NCBI GenBank assembly: GCA_005406025.1 | Contig: BGZK01001208.1 | Span: 62,001-126,000 of the forward strand | Length of the DNA stretch: 64,000 bases | Direction: 5' to 3' | Source of the DNA: Eumeta japonica | Lineage: Eukaryota > Arthropoda > Insecta > Lepidoptera > Psychidae | Part shown: positions 57,135 to 64,000 of the stretch, in pieces | Position numbering within the stretch: position 1 is the stretch's first letter | Layout of the letters: the number at the start of each line of letters is the position of its first letter | The notes under the pieces: model-generated | What the model saw: the letters and a program-made list of their open reading frames with translations, nothing else | What the model was told of the DNA's origin: nothing | The model's database searches: none | Position numbers and translations under genes: made by a program

Positions 57135-57267
57135 CCTTTAAATACAGATAACGCACTATTGTATCTTTCGTGAAATTCAGAAAGTTGCTTGCACCTTCTC
57201 CATTTTTTCTTAGGGAAGTAATATCATGTCAAAAAAATCTTGTTAATGTTCAATTTCGTCATATTTA

Positions 57268-57308
57268 CGATCGACTAGCTAGTCGATCGGGCTTAAAGCT
57301 TTAAGCCC
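57268..57308. repeat. Two adjoining perfect palindromes
   Basis: 57268-57289 (cgatcgactag|ctagtcgatcg, 22 bp) and 57289-57308 (gggcttaaag|ctttaagccc, 20 bp) share one base. They sit at the head of a dispersed repeat. Confidence 0.95.
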
Positions 57309-57510
57309 GCGGCTCCGCCCGCGTAGACATTAACTTAATTTCTTCATGTTATATAATACCATCCCATTACGAAATCGAAATCCCGTTCGCTTTTTCGTTC
57401 CCGATCGCGGTCCCGCTTTTAATTCCGACTGCAGTCTCGATCCAAGGAGATTCCGATTTCATCCTCGATACTGGTTCCGATTAAAACTTTGATCTCAGTT
57501 TTTGTTACGA
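57295..57510 (+). repeat. Dispersed quasi-simple repeat
   Basis: Head taagcccgcggctccgcccg, then gaaatcgaaatcccgttcgc, gatcgcggtcccgcttttaa and similar words to ctggttccgatt. Same family as 13.4, 25.6, 47.0 and 51.9 kb. Confidence 0.65.
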
Positions 57511-58404
57511 CATATCACATACAACATATCATATCGACATGTTACGACACAATAGTTATCCGACATAAAATATTCCTCCACATATTTATTTCCTCAATAC
57601 CTCCGTAATTTAAATAAGCGCCACCTAGCGGTCTTCATAGTACAAATTAATGTCGCCGCGGATAATTTTTGTGGTGGGTACGTGTATGTGATAGCTCCCA
57701 TGCATTGATTCTACATCGTATACCCATTTTGTTTCGCTAAATTTATCAAGTCTGTGATCAAATGCTTTATCCCAAATAGAAGAAGGATAAGTGCGCGCCC
57801 GCAGTTGAGTGAGACCAGGCAGCATCTCCTGTGGTACGTCCCTTCTTTCCTATTCTGTTATATTTTAGCGTTTCGCTATCACTGGAAAACAAATAAAGGC
57901 GATTCAGGACATCGCCAGTCACTCAACAAAAGAATCATCGAAAACTGGCGACTACGTGGCTGTAACAAAGCAATGCCTAACAAAAGAATGATCGATATCG
58001 AGTCGGATCAGAACCCATTGCATTCCAAAGGAAATAACTACCGCTATTCATATTACTTTCAAAAGTTACTATTTTCTAAATTGTTTGCTACCTAAGCAAT
58101 AATTCGAATATCTATAATTCTGTACTCGGAACAGTTTCCCTGAAAAATTATTGTTTCTTGTAATTATTTCGTTATACATCCTGAAATAATTTATTATTTT
58201 TACAATCCTATATATTCGAACATTGATAAAATTCCGATTGTGTAAAGTATTACATTAAAAATTAACTTTTTAATTATATTTAACATTATTCTCGTTAAGA
58301 TTGATTACCTGCCTATTCGATACATGTCAAACATATAAATTACTGTTGTGAGTGGTTCTGTCGCATAATAAATTCAATAATTTTAGTGTTATTTTTTGCA
58401 AAAA
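57511..58404. other. No gene; possible 5' leader or LTR of the next element
   Basis: Contains gcgccacctagcgg and several short frames on both strands (up to 113 codons) without domains. No matching second LTR was found to the right of 62 kb. Confidence 0.35.
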
Positions 58405-59750
58405 ATGTCTTCCAGTGCCGAACACGATGTACTAATCGCAAGGCGCGAACACGACTTTACACCGTACAAATTCTTTATGATTTGACTAAACAAGTACTGG
58501 AAAATTAATCTGTTTTACCTCAATTTCGAAGCAGATATAAAAATTTAAGTCATATACAAAATGAATATTACGAAATTCAAGATCAAATAAACATAAAATT
58601 ACTACAGGAAAAGCCAGAGTCTCAACCCGATATTCAAAATCTTAATTCCTTTTTTAAATTATATTATTATTATATAGTGTCGCAGATTCATTAGAAAATA
58701 AGCCTACACTAGTTAGTCCCAAACTAGCTGAACATAAGGTTCAAATTAGATTACCAAAATAAGAAACTTCCAAGTTCGACCGACAAGTTGAAAATCGGAA
58801 AACATTTATCTATTCATATATTCCATTAATTCATAAAAATTAATCTTTTGCAGATATAGAAAAAAATCATTATTTGATTTCCAGCTTGTCAAGTGCGGCA
58901 CTAGCTGTAGCAAAAGGTGTACCGTTAACATCGAATAATTACAAAATAGTTTTTAATACCCTAACTGAAAAGTATCAAAACAATCGTATCCTAGCCACAG
59001 CCTACTTAGATAAAAAATTGTAAAGTCACGCCTTCGACGTCACATGCGTTTTAAGAGAACAAAATTAACGAATACGTTGTATGAAAGCGTTAATGCGCTG
59101 CGAGCGCTAGATATCTATTCGTTAGGTGCATTGATATATAAATCAATGGTTAAGTGAATATTTTTTTTATCTAGCGGCGCACGCGCTGGATTCTGACACA
59201 CGGAAAAGATTCGAAATTCAGAATAAAAGTAACACGCCCACTTTACTTACATTTTTACAGAATTATATAAAGGTTTTAAAAGTAAGCAAGCCAAGCATTT
59301 CCGCGTCAATAAATAAAGTCGGTAACCATAGTCCTACGCCACCAATAATAAAAAATTAATTTAAAAATAATTATAGACCACCAGCGAAAAGGTCCTTCGT
59401 AGTAACACACTTGGAAGTATCCAAATGTGCAGAAAAACAATTTACTTGTCCATGCTGCAACTTACCACACAGTATTTACAAATGCTTAAAATTTCAAAAT
59501 TTAGATTCGACATCGCGTCGACTATGATTTAATTGTTTACGATACGACGAAATCGTGTCCGTCAAAAACCGGTTGTTTAGTTTGTGGATCGAGACATAAT
59601 ACCATATCGATACTGCCGCCGCTAAAGTGCCGTCTTTCAAACAGAGCAAAGAGTCCTTCTCGAGCAAGGAAAGTCAGAAAAATGCGTCATCGCGTTTAGC
59701 GTGCGCAACGGCTCTGCCTGGGCTGCAATCGGATTCGAACGTATCAATCG
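58405..59750 (+). pseudogene. Gag of the second BEL/Pao element
   Basis: A likely start at 58405 (MSSSAEHDVLIARREHDF) is soon broken. At 58855-59020 the frame reads DIEKNHYLISSLSSAALAVA, VPLTSNNYKIVF, LTEKYQNNRILATAYLDK, the BEL/Pao capsid-type block. After a gap, DTRKRFEIQNK and TPTLLTFLQNYIK appear near 59195-59275. Zinc knuckles follow: CPCCNLPHSIYKC (about 59450-59490, C-x2-C-x3-H-x4-C) and CLVCGSRH near 59565-59600. Multiple stops. Gag would coat the RNA; this copy is dead. Confidence 0.75.
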
Positions 59751-60715
59751 CTAGGGGCCAACCATAAATTACGTCACATAAATTATAAGGTTTTGACCCC
59801 CCCCCCATCTTTGTCACAGGTGGTCACACGCAAATGAAAACAGGAGTTTTTAAAATTTTTGAAGTTATACTTCTTTTGGCACGTTTGGATGAGAGTGAAT
59901 TTGTCAGCTGCGCGCGCACAAACGACATGATGAAGTTAGCCACAGAATAGAAATAATAAAAATATATATTTTCAACACTGAATATAGTTACAATACTGAG
60001 TGTTCATACTATATAGTACATAGTACAGAGTGCTCATGCTATATATTACATAGTACTTATATTCATAACCCAGTTCTTGCAAAATATAGTATTCATATGA
60101 ATAATCAATTTTGAGTATTAATTTTCTATAATTATTATTTTTTGTTCAATTTATTATATATATAAACATTATTTGTAAACTTTTAACATTGTGTTGTGAA
60201 AATTGTGAAAATTTGAAGTGTTTTTAAATATTAGAGGTTAACCATGTAAGTATAATATATAGATATATTTCTAACGAACTTATTATTTTTCTAACAAATA
60301 ATTGAATAATAAGTACACACTCTTTTTTAAATGTATTTGACTCATTCACATAATGAATAATGATTATATATTTGTACTGTATTGTTATATTGTTACGTTA
60401 ATAAAACATTTTCAATTAAACAAAATCGTTTTGATTGATTTTAATATTTATTGTCGATTACTACTGCATTTGAGTTATTTTAAATATTATTCATACGCCA
60501 AAGAAGTATAACTTCTAACGCGTGTAAGTACACACACTCTTTTTTTTTTGTTCAAAATGCTTTAAATATTGGACAAAACAAAAGACATAAACCTTTTTTC
60601 GTTTTCGTATTTCGGATTTGACGTCACAAAACTTTTGACCTGCTCCTTGTCGAGCATTGTCACATTTCGTTAACCCCTATCAACCAGGTGACGTAATTTA
60701 TGGATGGCCTCCTAG
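59751..60715. mobile_element. 957-bp inverted-repeat DNA element inserted in BEL/Pao
   Basis: Core 59755-60711: left end gggccaaccataaattacgt, right end inverted gaggccatccataaattacg (one indel, one mismatch), flanked by ctag on both sides (59751-59754, 60712-60715) as a probable 4-bp duplication. The interior is AT-rich and has no transposase, so it is non-autonomous. The retroelement frame continues across the excised site. Confidence 0.75.
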
Positions 60716-61250
60716 TCGCCGGCCAGCGAAAATATTAGGTACAGCCGTGGTACGCGTACGCGACGATACCGGCGCGCGGCAGACGGCGCGCGTAATGATT
60801 GATAGTCGCTCCCACGATTCATTCGTGATAATGCGGTGCGCGCGTCGGCTCGGGTTGCCGATGCGGCGCTGTGACGTGTTCGTAACCGGGCTCGGCCAAA
60901 ATACAGTACAAAAGATTGATCGAGTTGCATTTTGTTCTAATATGCCGAAAGATAAAAATAATCCGCTGTTTGATATATCATTTATTGTTCTACCAAAAAT
61001 CACGTCAAAGTTGCCGTTCGTACATTTACCGCCGGCAGTTCGAAATCATTTCGCGCACATTAATTTAGCGGATAAACATTTTGATGTTCCGTCTGCGATT
61101 GACTTTATATTAAAAGTGGAATTATTTGATCAAATATATGACGGTCAACGAATAACACCTGGTCCGAGCTTACCGTGTGCACTATCCAGTGTGTTTGGAT
61201 GTTTAAATATAATTTGCTCGCCTCAAACCAAAATACGTATTCATCAGTGA
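60716..61250 (+). pseudogene. Protease of the second BEL/Pao element
   Basis: 178 open codons. ILGTAVVRVRDDTGARQTAR leads to VMIDSRSHDSFVI, where retropepsins carry D-S/T-G-S; here the Gly is Arg, so catalysis is doubtful. RRLGLP, VTGLGQ, FDISFIVLPKIT and PSALSTVFG-like PCALSSVFG follow, as in Pao-type DUF1758 proteases. The open frame begins 59 bases earlier inside the inserted element, which is coincidental. Confidence 0.8.
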
Positions 61251-62060
61251 CTTCGGTCGCGAAATATTGATGACACATTGAAACGTTTCTGGGAGTTAAA
61301 AGAACCGCCGCGCACGTTTTTATCTTCTACCGAGGACGTGTTGTGCCAAGAAATGTAGAAATGTATAGAAAATCAAGAAGGTAAATCTGTCGTCCCTATG
61401 ATGATAAAGGACGATCGTTCATTAGGTGACTCATACTGTCACAGTCTTAAATCGTTTTTTTTTTACATTTAGATAAGTGCCTTCCCCGTGACTCTAACTT
61501 AAAGACGGAGTTTAGGCAATTCATTCGGGAATACGAGGATTTAGGCCACATGCAGCCAGTAGGGAGCGCGCCCACTCGCGATAGCGCGTACGTCACCATT
61601 GTATTGTACGGCCCGATAGTACGACGACACGTTTACGTGTAGTGTTTGACGCCAGCTGTCTCACTACGAATAAAAACTCATTCAATGATGTTGTTTATAC
61701 CGGACCAAAATTATACGATAACAAAATATTTTGGATTTAATTACAAATTTCCGTCTACATTTAGTCGTGTTTACGGCTGACTAAAATGCTAGTAAGCTTC
61801 GAGATGACTTAGTAGCATTACTGAATTTGGGTTAGTTTCAATTAAGAAAATGGAATAGTAATAACCCGCAATTATTAAAAGACATTCCTTCAAAACACTG
61901 TCAACTGCTAAAATCCTTTTGTAAAGTTAAATCCGAATTTAATATAATTATATTAGGAATTAAATGGGACCCACTTTCGGACTGTTTTTCTTATACTCTT
62001 GCCAAATTAGCTAAAATATAAATTTTGGCACAAATAGCTTCAGCTGTTTCGACTTTCCAA
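61251..62060 (+). pseudogene. RT leader and RT remnants of the second BEL/Pao element
   Basis: DDTLKRFWELKEPP (about 61270-61310), DRSLGDSYCHSL, then FRQFI-type leader words near 61500, RVVFDAS near 61640-61660 followed by SFNDVVYTGPKL, and LGIKWDPLSDCFSYTLAKL near 61950-62015 from the connection. YMDD and most of the palm are missing, so an internal deletion is likely. Confidence 0.7.
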
Positions 62061-62754
62061 TAAACAGTATTTTATTATTTTCACCCTCTTAGAGGTTGAA
62101 TTTCTAAAAATCCTTTCTTAGTGTTTATCTACATTATAACAGGAAACTCTCTACATAAATTCAAGTCTCTAGACTTAGTAGTTTGAGCTGTGCGTTGATA
62201 TGTAGTCAGTTTACTCTAGATACCTATACATTGTTTTAAACACAGAAAACAGAAACAAGAGACTTCTGTGTTGTGTGGTTTTAAACCATATTTATTTGGA
62301 ATGCTTTTCCTTTGAAACATATTTGTTTTCCAGTCGTCTTTTTAACTATAACTAATTTTAGAAATGTTTCTCCCATGCAATTACTTAACAATCAATTATC
62401 GCGCTTCCACTTCTAACTTCTTTTCAGTTTCATAGTTACTTCATACTATTTAACATTACATTTCACCACAATAATCGTTATCACCCCAACCCACCCCTAA
62501 TGAAATCTTCTATCAGTAACTTGATTCAACTGCTTCTAATAATATTTCCAATCCCAATTTCCAAACACAAGGAATGCTTCAGAAGTAGAAATTTAAAAAC
62601 CAATCGCTAATTTCTTTAAAATTTTATTGTAGCGAAATCTGTTACAAAGTACATAAGATGATAACCCTTTGATAAGGTACACACGTAAATATTACTAATA
62701 ATTTTTATACATATTGAATATTGTGAATATTAATTTTTAGTATTTTGTATTAAT
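62061..62754. other. No gene seen
   Basis: AT-rich; possibly 5' flank of the following open region. Confidence 0.5.
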
Positions 62755-62817
62755 TTGACACGTTACTCAAATTCTTTATTCAAATTTTGTACTTTCTCTA
62801 CAAATTTAAATCTTGAA

Positions 62818-63223
62818 ATGAATCTTCAGAAGAAAGAGCCTGTTGAGCTGAATTTTCTGAATACAGCATCCAGAACAATGCTGTCCATCAAAAACGCGGT
62901 AGAGCAGACAATCAACGCGCAGAATTGTCAAGAAAATAAGGAAAAATCGAACGAGTCGGGAGAAAAGAGCTTGAAGATATTTTCGCTTAGAGGTGTCGTC
63001 ACACTGCACCACCGATGACTGCTTGAACGTCACCCACGACTATGTTTACAACATAACCAACTACCTAATAAAACAACCCGCAGGGTATGAAATTATTCTC
63101 GACAACCGAGGTAGAGATGACACCAAATCAGCAGCCAAATCCTTGAAGGAATATTTAATTGGTGAGCTGCCTGTTGGTGAACGTCTTTGCAGAACCGAAA
63201 ATGGCCTGAAAATTTGGATGTAG
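62818..63223 (+). other. Unrecognised open region in two frames, with poly(A) signal
   Basis: From ATG 62818 the frame MNLQKKEPVELNFLNTASRT...SGEKSLKIFSLRGVV stops at 63018. Overlapping it by 24 bases, another frame (open from 62975) reads CTTDDCLNVTHDYVYN, PAGYEIILDNRGRDDTKS, YLIGELPVGERLCRTENGLK to a stop at 63221-63223. Composition and codon choice look coding in both. One base change near 62975-63015 would join them, or ttttcgcttag at 62980-62990 is a splice acceptor. AATAAA lies at 63325-63330. No family recognised. It could be a real gene with an assembly error, a terminal exon, or a young pseudogene. Confidence 0.4.
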
Positions 63224-63324
63224 CTCTTTCTTACTTAATTGTTGCGTTTAATGTTTTTTTAAAGACTTGAGCTGTATATATAAGTATTTTGTATGTTATC
63301 GATTTAAAAAATTTAATACTAAAC

Positions 63325-63330
63325 AATAAA
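63325..63330 (+). terminator. Poly(A) signal after the unrecognised open region
   Basis: AATAAA about 100 bases after the stop at 63223, in AT-rich context. Confidence 0.45.
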
Positions 63331-64000
63331 GAATTTGTAAGTCTCTACGTACATTTCTTTGTTTGCTATAAACTGTCTGTTTAATCAATGTACTCCATTA
63401 CGATCTTCTGTCACTCATAATGGATTTATGCTTACGTTCGAAACGTATCCAAACTTCAAAAATTAAAAACAGACAAATTAACTTTTGAATTCGAAGACTT
63501 ACCTTGACACGGAAAATTTCATCTATATTACAATTTCGGAATGACGTCGTTCATTTTAGAGGTCACCATTTATTATTGATATTTATTTCAGTAATATTGC
63601 GTATAACTAATGAATACATTAAATTATACTTTAGTTATTTTATAAACACTGAAAATGATGATAAGAGTTTATTCCGATAATCCTATTACATCCCATTCGT
63701 TTATCTCTGCTGCGACTGTATTGTTGCTGTAACTTTTACGAACGTCTGACAGCAACTAAAACCAGTCTGGCAAACTGCTCTATACCCCCACAAGCGTACA
63801 AAGGCACGTTCATTAAGTGAGCTTAAAACAGGGGGGAGGGGTTAGGCAAAATCTCACCAAATACCATTTAAGAGAGAGAATTTACGTCAACTTTGAGATG
63901 CAAAAAAAAACGCTCCTGTGTCATATTGTTCTATTACCTATACCGAACTTGTTCGTTATAGGTAATAGAACCAAAAAAAAAAACTTTTTTTTTTGTTACA
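63331..64000. other. No gene; hairpin near the window end
   Basis: Perfect 15-bp inverted arms gttctattacctata (63928-63942) and tataggtaatagaac (63957-63971) around a 14-base loop, between poly(A) and poly(A)/poly(T) runs. It may be the end of a transposon continuing outside the window. Confidence 0.6.

Larger units (their letters stand above)
58405..62060 (+). mobile_element. Decayed BEL/Pao retrotransposon, plus strand
   Basis: Gag, protease and RT fragments occur in order on the plus strand, interrupted by another transposon at 59755-60711. RT is mostly deleted, and RNase H, integrase and 3' LTR are not seen. It is a different lineage from the 3.9-10.8 kb element. Confidence 0.75.

Noticed and set aside
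57754..58095. 113-codon plus-strand frame
   Set aside because: No domain and no conserved composition; overlapping minus frame is equally plausible. Probably leader DNA of a retroelement.
62061..62754. 3' LTR of the second BEL/Pao element
   Set aside because: No similarity was seen to the 57.5-58.4 kb region, so no LTR pair can be claimed.
62899..62990. Intron between gta at 62899 and cttag at 62990 joining the two open frames
   Set aside because: Joining at these sites gives a frame that stops within a dozen codons, so it does not connect the two frames.
1..64000. tRNA or rRNA genes
   Set aside because: No cloverleaf with conserved A and B boxes or rRNA-like segment was noticed. The only tRNA-like sequence is the 18-nt primer-binding site. 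A tRNA-scan would be decisive.

Overview
The window is eukaryotic, AT-rich and dominated by transposons. It most likely comes from a moth or butterfly. The evidence is a five-exon gene with GT-AG introns, single-exon ionotropic chemoreceptors, BEL/Pao, hAT, mariner and RTE/CR1-like elements, and dispersed repeats headed by a 'gcccgcggct(t/c)cgcccgcg'-type motif that I associate with lepidopteran genomes. The order-level placement is inference; no species can be named from sequence alone.

Layout. 1-3.9 kb: tail of a hAT transposon, two opposed fragments of one LINE family and a 73-bp tandem satellite. 3.9-10.8 kb: a complete minus-strand BEL/Pao LTR retrotransposon with two LTRs, a 5-bp target duplication, a primer-binding site and a purine tract; its gag-pol is broken by many frameshifts. 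10.8-24.6 kb: two same-orientation copies of a 2.3-kb segment, each carrying one minus-strand ionotropic receptor (IR) gene. The first is intact (586 codons) and the second is frameshifted. Between and beside them lie three mariner remnants. 24.6-33.4 kb: LINE fragments, a degenerate hAT element and dispersed repeats. 33.6-49.3 kb: one plus-strand host gene of five exons encoding a 195-residue lysine-rich protein that ends in a divergent SWIB-like domain. Its 10-kb first intron contains a near-intact hAT element (8-bp duplication GTTTATAG, itself inserted in an older repeat) and two MITEs. 52.9-57.1 kb: a ZMYM1/DUF4371-type hAT element with 8-bp duplication GGTTCAAT. 57.2-62.1 kb: a decayed plus-strand BEL/Pao element whose gag-protease junction is split by a 957-bp inverted-repeat element. 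62.8-63.3 kb: a short two-frame open region with a poly(A) signal, not recognised.

The host content is therefore one chemosensory receptor locus and one probable chromatin/transcription protein; nearly everything else is transposon-derived. Two observations stand out. The IR duplicates are almost identical except for a 62-bp indel-free patch with 15 substitutions in the ligand-binding S2 lobe. Many frameshifts, and most small differences between the BEL LTRs, sit in homopolymers, so some 'pseudogene' lesions may be assembly errors. I found no wholly new system.
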